Below the pieces are notes generated by a model. It searched no databases. It had not been told where the DNA came from and saw only the letters and a program-made list of their open reading frames with translations. The position numbers and the translations under genes are program-made. A stretch of DNA of 64,000 bases from JANQQN01 sp964519665 (GTDB taxonomy: Bacteria > Myxococcota > Kuafuiibacteriia > Kuafuiibacteriales > Kuafuiibacteriaceae): NCBI GenBank assembly GCA_964519665.1, contig CAZFIV010000016.1, positions 33,730 to 97,729 on the forward strand, in the 5' to 3' direction. Below, in pieces: positions 18,731 to 27,705 of the stretch. Within the stretch, counting starts at the first letter, position 1. Each line of letters starts with the position of its first letter.

Positions 18731-19174
18731 GTGGCCACGGCGCCTATCATGCTGGTCCGTAGTGCTTTGACCCCGGGTCCAAAGACTCAGGTCGTCGAGA
18801 CCAAGACCGCTTGGTTTTGGCTCGACGACGGCGTCGCACTGCACGTCATTCGGCCAGGAGCCCGGCTCGAGCTCGTCGACGCGCAACACAACTTTACCGC
18901 AATGGTCGAAATGACGGGACACCAGCGGGTTCCTCTCGTCGCCGATCTGAGTCAGATGGCGGCCGCATCCCGAGAAGTTCGACAATACAACTCCGGAGCT
19001 GACGCCGCGACTGCAGTCACTGCTCTGGCTATGATCGTCGGGTCACCGGTGAGTCGAATGATAGGTAACTTCTACATGTCGCTCTACCGTCCGGCATTTC
19101 CGGCCCGCCTGTTCAGCGACGCGGCTCAGGCGGTCCAGTGGGCGAAAACCCACCGACTGCCCCCTGGCCAGTGA
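18731..19174 (+). CDS. STAS-like (DUF7793-type) small protein
   Basis: 147 residues from GTG 18731 (ATG 18749 is possible). The pattern AWFWLDDGVALHVIRPGARLEL, then RVPLVADLSQMAAASREVRQY, then AMIVGSPVSRMIGNF and YPxxxF-like PARLFSDAAQAVQWAK fits the small SpoIIAA/STAS-like proteins common beside sensor kinases in high-GC bacteria. These are thought to be regulatory and to bind partner proteins, but no activity is proven. The hybrid histidine kinase starts 46 bp downstream, so the two probably share a transcript. I recognise the family by pattern only. Confidence 0.6.
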   Translation: MATAPIMLVRSALTPGPKTQVVETKTAWFWLDDGVALHVIRPGARLELVDAQHNFTAMVEMTGHQRVPLVADLSQMAAASREVRQYNSGADAATAVTALAMIVGSPVSRMIGNFYMSLYRPAFPARLFSDAAQAVQWAKTHRLPPGQ

Positions 19175-19220
19175 CTCCCCCGAGAACGCTCGCTGTCTGC
19201 GTTTCCCGCCCGAGGCCTTC

Positions 19221-20960
19221 ATGAACCGACCATCCGCCTTCGAAACCTCCATCGAGCTCATGACCCGATTGGCCCACGGAGACTATTCGGCGCGCGGAAC
19301 CGTCTCCGACGTCGACGATGAGCACGAGGCCATCATTGCCGGTCTCAATATGCTGGGCGAAGAGCTGTCCGCGCAAGCGAAGCGGCGAGCTCTGGCGGAG
19401 AGTCGGCTGGACGACGCGACTCTCATGTACGAGCGGGCCCCGGTAATGTTCGCATCGGTCAACCCCGACGATCTCACCATCACCAAATGCAACCACACCC
19501 TGTCTGAAGGGCTGGGCTACTCGAAAGATGAATTGGTCGAACGCCCCCTGGCTCAGCTCTACCCCGAGCGACGTCGAGCGTCGTCGATCGCGTGGCTCAG
19601 AGACGCCATCGAACGATCGGAGTACCAGGAGGCGGAGCAAGAGCTGCTCTGTCGAGACGGCGGGAGCAAGTCGGCCCAGATCCGGGTATCGGTCGTTCCC
19701 GCGGCCGGAAAAGACGAGCCCGCCAAAGTCTTGCTGGCTTGGCTGGACCTGACGCAACGCAAGCAGCTGGAACTCGAGCTCTTGCAGGCTCAAAAGATGG
19801 AAGCTATGGGTCGCCTCGCGGGGGGAGTCGCCCATGACTTCAATAACATCTTGACGGCGATCCTCGGCCTCGCCGCGTTCCTCAGAGACCAAGTGTCCGA
19901 CCGCCCACACGCGGCTCAAGACGTCGAACAACTCATCCGGGCTACTCGCCGCGCTACCGAGCTTACCCGCCAACTCTTGACGTTCTCTCGAAAAGAAGTG
20001 GTTCAACCCGAAGTCACGGATGTCAACGACCTGGTGGTCGGGATCCACAAGATGATCCGGCGGATCCTGGGCGAGAACATCGAGCTGGCCTCCATCCTCG
20101 CCGATGGAGTTTGGCTGGTCGAAATCGATCCGACCCAGCTCGAGCAGGTCCTCATCAATCTCGTGGTGAACGCGAAAGACGCCCTGCAGGACGGCGGCCG
20201 GCTCCTTATCGAAACCGAAAATGTGTTTCGAAGCCTCCGGTCGAGTCCCAAGGAGGCAGTATTGATTCGAGTCAGCGACAACGGCACCGGAATGTCGCCT
20301 GAAATCTGCGCGCGCGCTTTCGACCCGTTCTTCACCACGAAGCCAGCTGGGCTGGGGACGGGGCTCGGCTTGACCACGAGCCGGGCCATCATCGAACGGT
20401 TCGAAGGGGAATTGACGGTTCAAAGCACCGAGGGGCTGGGGTCCACCTTCGAGATCGTGATCCCGCGTTCCCGAGCCCCCCGTTCGCAACCGCCTCCCGC
20501 GTCGAGCCTACCGCCGACCGGAGACGAGTCGGTGCTCATCGTCGAAGACGATGCCAGCGTTCGCCATATCGCATCCCGAATTCTCCAAACCGCTGGATAT
20601 CGAGTGCGTACCGCCGCGAACGGAGTGGAGGCTCTCGGCGCCGCTTCGTCGCTCCCACGGGTCGATCTCCTGCTGACGGATATGGTCATGCCGCACATGG
20701 GCGGCCTGCAGCTCGCGGCCACGCTCCGGCAGCGCTGGCCCGACCTTAGGGTGCTTCTGTGTTCTGGCTACCTCGGCGAAATCGATCCCGAGTCGCTCGC
20801 TGATGCCGACTTCATCCCCAAACCCTTTCAGTCCCGTGATCTTCTCGAGAAAGTGCGACGCGCCCTCGACAAGCCTGCTTCCAACCCCGTTCAACCACCG
20901 CCCGCCCGGTGGGATGACGTCCCAGAGCCGGAAGACGAAGACGACGTCGGGAACGGCTGA
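19221..20960 (+). CDS. Hybrid sensor histidine kinase with receiver domain
   Basis: 579 residues, no membrane helix, so cytoplasmic. A short HAMP-like helix pair (about 10-60) leads to a PAS domain (about 65-180). The dimerisation/phosphoacceptor domain has AGGVAHDFNNILTAI with His205. The HATPase domain carries an N box (LINLVVNAKDAL), G1 (DNGTGMS), F box (FDPFFTTK) and G2 (GTGLGL). A C-terminal receiver (about 435-560) has the phospho-accepting Asp487 in LLLTDMVMP. This is the FixL/NtrB-like HDFNN class with an attached receiver, so phosphate can be passed inside the protein. No output-domain regulator is adjacent; the STAS-like protein just upstream is the likely partner. Confidence 0.9.
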   Translation: MNRPSAFETSIELMTRLAHGDYSARGTVSDVDDEHEAIIAGLNMLGEELSAQAKRRALAESRLDDATLMYERAPVMFASVNPDDLTITKCNHTLSEGLGYSKDELVERPLAQLYPERRRASSIAWLRDAIERSEYQEAEQELLCRDGGSKSAQIRVSVVPAAGKDEPAKVLLAWLDLTQRKQLELELLQAQKMEAMGRLAGGVAHDFNNILTAILGLAAFLRDQVSDRPHAAQDVEQLIRATRRATELTRQLLTFSRKEVVQPEVTDVNDLVVGIHKMIRRILGENIELASILADGVWLVEIDPTQLEQVLINLVVNAKDALQDGGRLLIETENVFRSLRSSPKEAVLIRVSDNGTGMSPEICARAFDPFFTTKPAGLGTGLGLTTSRAIIERFEGELTVQSTEGLGSTFEIVIPRSRAPRSQPPPASSLPPTGDESVLIVEDDASVRHIASRILQTAGYRVRTAANGVEALGAASSLPRVDLLLTDMVMPHMGGLQLAATLRQRWPDLRVLLCSGYLGEIDPESLADADFIPKPFQSRDLLEKVRRALDKPASNPVQPPPARWDDVPEPEDEDDVGNG

Positions 20961-20964
20961 ACGC

Positions 20965-22089
20965 TCAAAGCAGGATGATCCCAACCCCTGGGATGCCATA
21001 GAAGATAAAGACCAAGTAAGTGAGCGCGCGGACCTTGGATCGCACCGCGACGTCGGCGATCCACTCCGCCAACCCCATAGGGATCCGGCGGAGCCGAGGG
21101 ACCGGATAGATCAGCGCCGACCCCGTCAAGTTGAACAACAAGTGTACGAGCCCGACCTGAATCGCCGCCGCCAATGCCTCGGCGGGTGCGCCGCTGGCCG
21201 CCAACAGCGCGGTGATCGTGGTTCCAACATTGGCACCGAGCGCCAACGGAAAGCCTTGAGCCAGGGTCAATGCGCCCGTGCCGGCTAGTGGCACCAGCAG
21301 CGACAAAACGACCGAGCTGGACTGGACGGCAGTGGTCGCCACCATGCCGATGACGAAACCTCGGGCTGGGGTGGTACCGAGGGCGCCGCGAACCGTCGCC
21401 TGCAGGCGAGCTTCACCGATCTCGTGCAAGCGTCGAACCAGAAGGTTCAGAGCAGCAAAGATCAGCGCCGCCCCCGACAGTAATATCAGGACACTCGCTA
21501 GTTCGGGCGCGACGTGCGCCACCAGCCAGTCTCGAGTTGGCTCGACCAGGACCTCCGTCGCGGTCTGGAGGGGATTCGACAGCTCGCTCCCGGGCGGGAT
21601 CCGAATCCAGCCCACAAGCAGCGCCGAGAGCCGCTGGAGCGGGTGGAAGACGATCTCTAGGGGAAACAGCACCGCCAACGCGCATAGGTTGAAGAAGTCG
21701 TCGAGGGTACCGAACGCCATTGCCCGTCGGAACTCCGCCGGGCGCGTGACATGCCCGAAGGACACCATCGTATTCGTCACCGTGGTGCCGATGTTGGCTC
21801 CCATGATCATCGGAACCGCGTTGATCACCGGCAGGTTCCCGGCGGCGACTAACCCCACCACCATCGAGGTCGTGACCGATGAGCTCTGAACGACGGATGT
21901 GGTCAGGACCCCGACCGCCAATCCTGCGAATGGGTTCTCGGTAGCCTGGATGAACGCTTCAGCGACGTCTCGACCGAGCAGCTTGAAGCCGTCCCCGAGG
22001 GCATCCAGCCCCAGCAAAAACAAATAGATAAGACCCAAGATCTCGGCAGCTCGGGCCGCGCGGGTGACGACTGGAAACACGCTCGCCAT
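20965..22089 (-). CDS. Na/Pi-cotransporter family protein
   Basis: 374 residues from ATG 22089, which is preceded by GAGAGGATC on the minus strand; the longer ORF upstream (to 22260) is not credible. The NptA/Na-Pi symporter inverted repeat is clear: TTSVVQSSSVTTSMVV with MIMGANIGTTVTNT in the first half, and TTAVQSSSVVLSLLV with LALGANVGTTITAL in the second. These QSSS and GANxGTT motifs bind Na and phosphate. It lacks the C-terminal PhoU domain of the long members. It probably moves phosphate with sodium across the inner membrane. It is convergent with the kinase gene, four bases away. Confidence 0.9.
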   Translation of the reverse strand: MASVFPVVTRAARAAEILGLIYLFLLGLDALGDGFKLLGRDVAEAFIQATENPFAGLAVGVLTTSVVQSSSVTTSMVVGLVAAGNLPVINAVPMIMGANIGTTVTNTMVSFGHVTRPAEFRRAMAFGTLDDFFNLCALAVLFPLEIVFHPLQRLSALLVGWIRIPPGSELSNPLQTATEVLVEPTRDWLVAHVAPELASVLILLSGAALIFAALNLLVRRLHEIGEARLQATVRGALGTTPARGFVIGMVATTAVQSSSVVLSLLVPLAGTGALTLAQGFPLALGANVGTTITALLAASGAPAEALAAAIQVGLVHLLFNLTGSALIYPVPRLRRIPMGLAEWIADVAVRSKVRALTYLVFIFYGIPGVGIILL

Positions 22090-22279
22090 GATCCTCTCTC
22101 GCTCTGCACCGCCCGGGTTGCCGCTCGGGAGGGGGCGGGCAAGACCGCGCAGGCCCGCGGGACGGCGATAGCATATCAACGATAGCCGTCGGAGGGAGCC
22201 GTCGACCGAGAACAATCGGAAATCAATTCGTATACTTGGGAATGCTCCGAGGCTTACCAAAAACTTGTTATCTTAAGCT

Positions 22280-23740
22280 ATGACGTGGGGATTCTATGGC
22301 CGTTCCGATGAACTCGCGGAGCTCGACCGGGTCCTGCGGCGCCGGCGATGGTTCTTTGCTCGGGTAACCGGCCGACGTCGGATCGGCAAGACCACCCTGG
22401 TCCAGCGAGCGCTGGCCGAGGCGGGTCGCATGCAATCGTTTTACGTCCAGATACCCGACTCGGCCCCGGCCGGCGTGCTGTCGGCAGTCCACGACGCTAT
22501 GGACACCTTCGGGGTACCGACCGAGACGTTCGGACGACCGGATAGCCTTCTAGCCTTGGCCCGCACCCTCGAGAGCATGTGCGAAGCGGGGTACGTCGTC
22601 GCCCTCGACGAGTTTCAGTACTTCAGCCGTAAGCAGCTGGCGGAGTTCACTTCGCATCTGCAAGCGACCGTCGATCGTTTGGCTGCGAACGCGACCCGTG
22701 TTCCGGGCGGCCTGATCGTCCTTGGGTCCCTGCACGCGGAACTTGCGGCCCTCCTCGAAGACCGCGACGCGCCCCTATACAACCGCACCACCGATCATCT
22801 CGAGCTCGGCCACCTCAATATCTCGTCGCTGCTCGACCTGCTCGACGTGCACGCCGACCGGCGCCCCGAGCGTCTGCTGTTCTTGTGGAACCTATTCGAA
22901 GGGGTCCCCAAGTTCTACCGCGATGCCTACGAGCAAGACGTGCTGGGGGCCGACCGCCACACGGTACTGGAACGGCTGTTCTTTCGCTCATCGTCGCCAC
23001 TGCGGACCGAAGCCGAGAACTGGTTCCTCAGCGAGCTGCGAGGACGCTACGACGTCGTACTCAAATTCGTCGCTCGCAATCCAGGCTGCGGCCACGGGGA
23101 CATTGAGGCGCACGCCCGTCGGGTCAGCCCGACCACCGCCGAGCATGCGAGCGGCTACCTCAAGATCTTGATCGAGCGCTACCAAATGCTCGAGCGCAAA
23201 CTCCCCATCTTCGCCCGCCCCAACGCCCGGCGCGGCCGGTACTACGTCCGCGACAACTTCTTGAGGAGCTGGCTCGCCGCATTGCATAGCCCCGTATCGG
23301 CCATCAATTTTAGGCCGCTGGCCACCCTGATCCGGCAGGCCGACGAACGACTCGCCCATTCCGAGGGCCACGCGCTCGAACGAATGGTGGCCCAGCTGTA
23401 CGAAGAAAGAAGCCGAAAAGGGGTGGGTGACTTCAGCCTGACCGCGCGCATTCAAGGCTACTGGGACCGCGGCGACGTCGAGATCGATCTCGTCGCCCTG
23501 AACGACGAGGCCCGAATCATTCGCTTCGGGTCGGTGAAGCGGAATGCTGCCCGGCTGCTGAACAACGGCGGCAACCTGCGCGGGCACGTCCAACGATTCT
23601 TGGAGCGCTACTCGACGTACGAGGGCTGGACCATGGAACTGGTCGGCCTGGCCCCGACGATCAACGCCGAGCAACGGCGAGCGATCGAAGCGTCGGGGAT
23701 CATTCCGCAGGATTTGACGGACCTGTGTCGTGGTCTTTGA
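22280..23740 (+). CDS. AAA/STAND-type ATPase with DUF234-like nuclease tail
   Basis: 486 residues. The N-terminal ATPase has FYGRSDELAEL (start of the MNS-type domain), Walker A GRRRIGKTT (about 30-38) and Walker B YVVALDEFQYF. A winged-helix-like middle (about 270-330) precedes a C-terminal segment (about 365-440) with EGHALERMVAQLYEE, GDVEIDLVAL and FGSVKRN. That order resembles the PD-(D/E)xK-like DUF234 domain of archaeal-type ATPases, although the catalytic ExK is SVK here, so activity is uncertain. Members of this class are often mobile, patchy and of unknown role. The gene stands alone and is convergent with 23745. Confidence 0.75.
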   Translation: MTWGFYGRSDELAELDRVLRRRRWFFARVTGRRRIGKTTLVQRALAEAGRMQSFYVQIPDSAPAGVLSAVHDAMDTFGVPTETFGRPDSLLALARTLESMCEAGYVVALDEFQYFSRKQLAEFTSHLQATVDRLAANATRVPGGLIVLGSLHAELAALLEDRDAPLYNRTTDHLELGHLNISSLLDLLDVHADRRPERLLFLWNLFEGVPKFYRDAYEQDVLGADRHTVLERLFFRSSSPLRTEAENWFLSELRGRYDVVLKFVARNPGCGHGDIEAHARRVSPTTAEHASGYLKILIERYQMLERKLPIFARPNARRGRYYVRDNFLRSWLAALHSPVSAINFRPLATLIRQADERLAHSEGHALERMVAQLYEERSRKGVGDFSLTARIQGYWDRGDVEIDLVALNDEARIIRFGSVKRNAARLLNNGGNLRGHVQRFLERYSTYEGWTMELVGLAPTINAEQRRAIEASGIIPQDLTDLCRGL

Positions 23741-23744
23741 GCGG

Positions 23745-24929
23745 TCATTGAACCGCCTCGGTGATCCCATACGCGGTCCCGCCCAGCAGTCCCCCGAGCA
23801 GGACCGCCCACCACCGTAGGTCAGGATCATCGATAAAGGACGCCGAAAGGAACCAGATGCCGCCCGAGATCATCAGGCTGTAGCCCAACGGGATGACCAA
23901 GGGCCCCGACCCGTCATCCGAAGTGCGGCTCGAAAAGTAGTCCGATACCCTCGTGAAACGCCCGGGCGAGGGGCACGGTTGATCTTCCCGACAGACCGCC
24001 AGCAGCTCGGTCTGAACCGGCGTGACCAGTCCGGCGACGGTGATCGCGGCGCCGAGGCCCGCGATCCCCAGCCCCGTCCACTTGACCGCGGTTCTCGCAT
24101 CGCTCGCATGGACCACATCAACCTCCGGGTCGATGTGAATGACGGTTCTTTGACCTCGGGTGACGGTCACGGTCCGGTCGACGTACGCTTCGGGCGACCG
24201 AATCCGAATCCGGCGTAAACCGGCGCCGACCTGCCTCAGAATGACCGTCGCGGCCGTCGACGTCACGACCGGTTCGTCATCGACGGTTACTTGAAGAGGC
24301 GGAAGCCATGGGCTTCGCACCTCGACCGTTCCGTTGGGCCACCAGTATCCCCGGCGACCGAAGTCAGCGCTCTTTTCATCCCAGAGCCGAGCGAACGCCT
24401 GCTCGAGTGCCCCATCGCCCCAGGTAACTTCGAAGCGGCGCGAAGTGCCGTACCGAACGACCCACCGCTGGATCGAGCTCGGATTGCTCGGGTCGATCCG
24501 TCGCCGAGCCTGCGCCACATCGATCATCCAGATCAACACCAGCGCTCGCTCGGGTCGGGGCAACGGGAGCAGCCGGACAAGGACGAAGTACGGCATTTCC
24601 GGGTCACGCAAGCTATCTTGTCGCAGCATGTTTCTAACCCAGCAGGGAAGCGAAGGCCGCCGCCGGCAGGGGGATAGTGCATGCTCGAGCCGCTCGAGCT
24701 CCTTTGGCGTTCGAAGCCGAAGACGAGTCCGGAGGCCGAGCGTTCGCCTCGCGACCTGGACGGTTTCTCCGGCCCTCAACGCCCAATCGGCGCCCTCGGG
24801 CGCCCAGACGTCGAAGGCCAGATCCGGCGCCGGTGGTGGCGCCGCGGTCACCGCGACCGCCACGACCAATGAAAGCATACAGCCCCATACCTTTGTTGGC
24901 GCTCGAAAGCCCATCCGGTCGAGCCTCAA
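23745..24929 (-). CDS. Hypothetical exported protein with PEGA-like domain
   Basis: 394 residues. An N-terminal signal-type helix (VWGCMLSLVVAVAVTAAPP) is followed by about 190 residues without a recognised family. A beta-rich PEGA-like stretch (VRSPWLPPLQVTVDDEPV to VTRGQRTVIHIDPE, about 205-275) then precedes two or three hydrophobic helices at the C-terminus (about 290-390). The design matches the many outer-surface proteins of Myxococcota with a PEGA module and C-terminal helices. Function unknown. An internal ATG would also give a valid signal peptide. Confidence 0.6.
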   Translation of the reverse strand: MRLDRMGFRAPTKVWGCMLSLVVAVAVTAAPPPAPDLAFDVWAPEGADWALRAGETVQVARRTLGLRTRLRLRTPKELERLEHALSPCRRRPSLPCWVRNMLRQDSLRDPEMPYFVLVRLLPLPRPERALVLIWMIDVAQARRRIDPSNPSSIQRWVVRYGTSRRFEVTWGDGALEQAFARLWDEKSADFGRRGYWWPNGTVEVRSPWLPPLQVTVDDEPVVTSTAATVILRQVGAGLRRIRIRSPEAYVDRTVTVTRGQRTVIHIDPEVDVVHASDARTAVKWTGLGIAGLGAAITVAGLVTPVQTELLAVCREDQPCPSPGRFTRVSDYFSSRTSDDGSGPLVIPLGYSLMISGGIWFLSASFIDDPDLRWWAVLLGGLLGGTAYGITEAVQ

Positions 24930-24991
24930 CTTCAGATCGGAACCCGCGCTTGAACTTCGCGATAATCGAACGTTAGCTAGCCCAAGCCGCC

Positions 24992-25597
24992 TTGCGATAC
25001 GTCCCTGTACTTTTGGCCCGTGCGGCCGCGTTCATGGTCGGCGCGGCGGGAGCGGCCTTGTTGGCCAGCCATCTCGGCCTGCTTGCTCGACCAGCGCACC
25101 GAGGGGTTGGCGCTCGCCCCAAGGCCGTGATGCCTCGAGCCGTACCGAAACGAGAACCCGAGCCCCGCGCGAAGCCTCGCCGGGTCGATAAAGACGCCAG
25201 AAAAGCCGCCGCTCGCGAAGGAGGGAAAGGCGCGAGACGTCGTGGCCGGGAGCCGGCCCGGTCCGAAGCATCGGGTGCTCCAGCGACAGTCTCCGACACG
25301 CCCGTCCGGTCGTCGAGACCCGCCGAGGCTCACCATGAGCCAGCCGCGGGGGACTCGCGCTCGGGGACTCGTCCCCCGGCGCAGGAGGTCGACGAGCGAC
25401 CCCCTGCCATCATTCCGCCTTCGCGCCTCAACGAAGCCGCCCGCGAGCTCGAAGACCAAGCCCGGGATCTGGGCCGAACCGACGTCGTCGACTGTGTCGC
25501 CACGTATTGGGCGCACGGAGAAGACCGTCAACGCGAGATCCTCGCGGCCTGTCGTCGAATCCTCCGCGACGGCCCCTCGCGTCGAGGGCGCCCGTGA
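24992..25597 (+). CDS. Hypothetical Arg/Pro-rich protein with N-terminal helix
   Basis: 201 residues, opening with TTG 24992. The first 28 residues form a membrane helix or uncleaved signal (AFMVGAAGAALLASHLGLL), followed by a strongly basic, proline-rich linker of about 110 residues and a short helical C-terminus (ELEDQARDLGRTDVVDCVATYWA). The composition is typical of a tether. No family recognised; the start is uncertain because there is no clear ribosome binding site. Confidence 0.45.
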   Translation: MRYVPVLLARAAAFMVGAAGAALLASHLGLLARPAHRGVGARPKAVMPRAVPKREPEPRAKPRRVDKDARKAAAREGGKGARRRGREPARSEASGAPATVSDTPVRSSRPAEAHHEPAAGDSRSGTRPPAQEVDERPPAIIPPSRLNEAARELEDQARDLGRTDVVDCVATYWAHGEDRQREILAACRRILRDGPSRRGRP

Positions 25598-25699
25598 TCG
25601 GTTTGAATCGTAGCGAATCACCCCGCTGGGTGAAGATGCCGCAAAGCGTTGCGCTCCGGGTTGACGGTGCGCCAGACCCGGTCTACCCGCCAAATCACC

Positions 25700-26023
25700 A
25701 TGGGTATCTTCGACATGATCAAAAACTTCACTGGAAAACTCGCTCCTATCGACATCGATAAGGTGGTCTCGCTGGCCAAGGAAGGCGTCACGGAGCGCGC
25801 CCTGAATGAGCTCGTCGGCATGGCGGAGGACCAAGCGAAAGAGAAGCTACAAGAGATCGCTGCCGACGAAGTTGAAAAGCAGGTCGCCAACCTCCTCGGC
25901 GACAAGGCCAGCGCCGTTCCCGACGCCGTCAAGAAGCCGGCCATCGACAAGGCGACTGAATCGGTCGTCGAGCAGGTCTGGGACCGCATCAAAGAGAAGC
26001 TCAGCGGCCAACCTCAGCAATAG
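25700..26023 (+). CDS. Small helical hypothetical protein
   Basis: 107 residues from ATG 25700; the ORF is open to 25649 but the first 17 codons look non-coding. The protein is almost all alpha-helix with repeated Lys/Glu/Ala content (KEGVTERALNELVGMAEDQ) and no transmembrane segment. Similar small helical proteins occur widely in delta-proteobacteria without a known role. Confidence 0.6.
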   Translation: MGIFDMIKNFTGKLAPIDIDKVVSLAKEGVTERALNELVGMAEDQAKEKLQEIAADEVEKQVANLLGDKASAVPDAVKKPAIDKATESVVEQVWDRIKEKLSGQPQQ

Positions 26024-26145
26024 CGAGGCTGGGACAGTTCCCTCGACTTCCTTCTCTCCGCGCTCGCTTCCATCGGTAAAGAACGTCGATGTCGAGGTAC
26101 GGGCGCCTATCGCTCACCCCCACCGCCGCCCGCCGGCCAGTCGCG

Positions 26146-27513
26146 CTATCGATAGGCTGCGGCGACCGCGGCTACGAATCGGTCATGCTGCCACCGCTTG
26201 CCGTTCGGGTCGACGCCGGTCCGAACGATGACCAATCGCTGATTGGGCAAGATCGTCACGTACTGCCCCTTGTTGCCGGCCGTCGTGTACGTACCCGGCG
26301 GAACGCCGGCCACGGTGTCCATCAGCCAAAACTGGGCCCCGTAGCCTCTCTCTCCGGCGACCCGGGGCTTGGCGGGCGCCGGCCGGGCGACGAACTCCGT
26401 CCAGCCTTCGGGCAGGATCCGCTCTCCCTGCCAGACTCCTTTTTGCTGATACAGAAGACCGAACCGAGCTAGGTCGCGGGCCGTGGTGTACACCTGACTC
26501 GAACCCACGAAGTTGCCCCGGTGGTCCATCTCCATCCGTGTGTCGTGCATCCCGATCCGATGGAAGAGCTCATCGTACGGGTAGCGGTGGTATCGGAGGT
26601 CATCGCCGAGGGTCGTCCGCAGCGCATACAGCGCAAGCAGCGTGTCGTTGTTGGCGTACTGCCAACGCGTGTTTGGCGTCGCTTCGAGCGGGTTCGTGGT
26701 CGCCGCGCTGACCACGTCCTGGCCGCCGAAGTAGATCGCGTTGGTGTTCGAGCCCTGACTGTAAAGGCCCGATGACATGTGTAGGAGGTTGGCGACCGTG
26801 ATCCGCTGCCGCGGGTCATCGAAGAACGACCACTCAGGGACGTTCGCCGGCGCCTCGAGCTTCATTAGGCCGTCGCGCACCGCGATCCCGATGAGGGTGG
26901 CCGAAATGCTCTTCGCGGTCGACCAGGTGCGGTAGCCGCGGCGGATGCCGAACCCCTGCCGGTACTGCTCACCCACGATCTCCCCGTCTTTGACGATGAC
27001 CACGCCGACCGTGACCGTGCCGTCGCCGTAGCTCGAGCCGTCGAACGCGGTCGACAACACCCGTCGCTGCCGGTCGCTCGGGTTCGGGGCTGCGAGGTCG
27101 CCGAGCGGAAATGGGTCCTGCTCGCGATCCGGAGCGGCCGGGAGCTCGACGTATGGGAGGCGGCTGACGTCGGCCTCGGACCAGTGGGGCGGTAAGAGCG
27201 TGCACCCGACGGTTCCTCGGTACGCGGCGATCATGACTCGGCCCTTTTGATCGCGGGCCCGAACGAGCCTACGCTTCTCGTCGATCTGCGGTGGAGGCAG
27301 GGCGAAAGGCTTCATGTCGACCAGCTCGACCTCGAGGATGTCGCTGAGCGGGCGCCCGGCCACGAAATGCGCCGAGCACGCAAACAGTGCCTGGTAACCG
27401 GCCGTGACTTCTTCGATCGCCGCCGCGCCCGCGGGACGCTGAAACTCGGCGGCAGAGAGGGTCGCGGGAAGCGTGAGGAGGCAAAGGAGCCCGAGCAGCC
27501 ATCGAAACGCCAT
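26146..27513 (-). CDS. Serine hydrolase of the beta-lactamase/PBP fold
   Basis: 455 residues. A signal peptide (WLLGLLCLLTLPATLSAA) directs export. The serine beta-lactamase/class C-like fold is shown by the nucleophile motif S198-T-A-K201 (SxxK), the tyrosine motif in RWQYANND (YxN-like), and a GNKG near the C-terminus in place of KTG. About 150 extra N-terminal residues are unassigned. Such proteins act as esterases, D-amino-acid peptidases or carboxypeptidases in the periplasm; resistance activity is not implied. It is divergent from the SPFH gene. Confidence 0.85.
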   Translation of the reverse strand: MAFRWLLGLLCLLTLPATLSAAEFQRPAGAAAIEEVTAGYQALFACSAHFVAGRPLSDILEVELVDMKPFALPPPQIDEKRRLVRARDQKGRVMIAAYRGTVGCTLLPPHWSEADVSRLPYVELPAAPDREQDPFPLGDLAAPNPSDRQRRVLSTAFDGSSYGDGTVTVGVVIVKDGEIVGEQYRQGFGIRRGYRTWSTAKSISATLIGIAVRDGLMKLEAPANVPEWSFFDDPRQRITVANLLHMSSGLYSQGSNTNAIYFGGQDVVSAATTNPLEATPNTRWQYANNDTLLALYALRTTLGDDLRYHRYPYDELFHRIGMHDTRMEMDHRGNFVGSSQVYTTARDLARFGLLYQQKGVWQGERILPEGWTEFVARPAPAKPRVAGERGYGAQFWLMDTVAGVPPGTYTTAGNKGQYVTILPNQRLVIVRTGVDPNGKRWQHDRFVAAVAAAYR

Positions 27514-27705
27514 TTACCCGCATTCAAACGCCACCGCGCAGCAAAGGACAAGCCGAAGCGGTAGTTGTGAAGGTGCGATCAGGTCGCTACCCTAGGGCGG
27601 CACGGCGCAGCCGCGCAACGTGCGAAGGCGGCGCAGCGAGCGGAGAGAGCGAAGAGGGGGGCGCGAATTCGGTTCGTGCTGGAACCCCAGGAGCGGGAGG
27701 ACACA

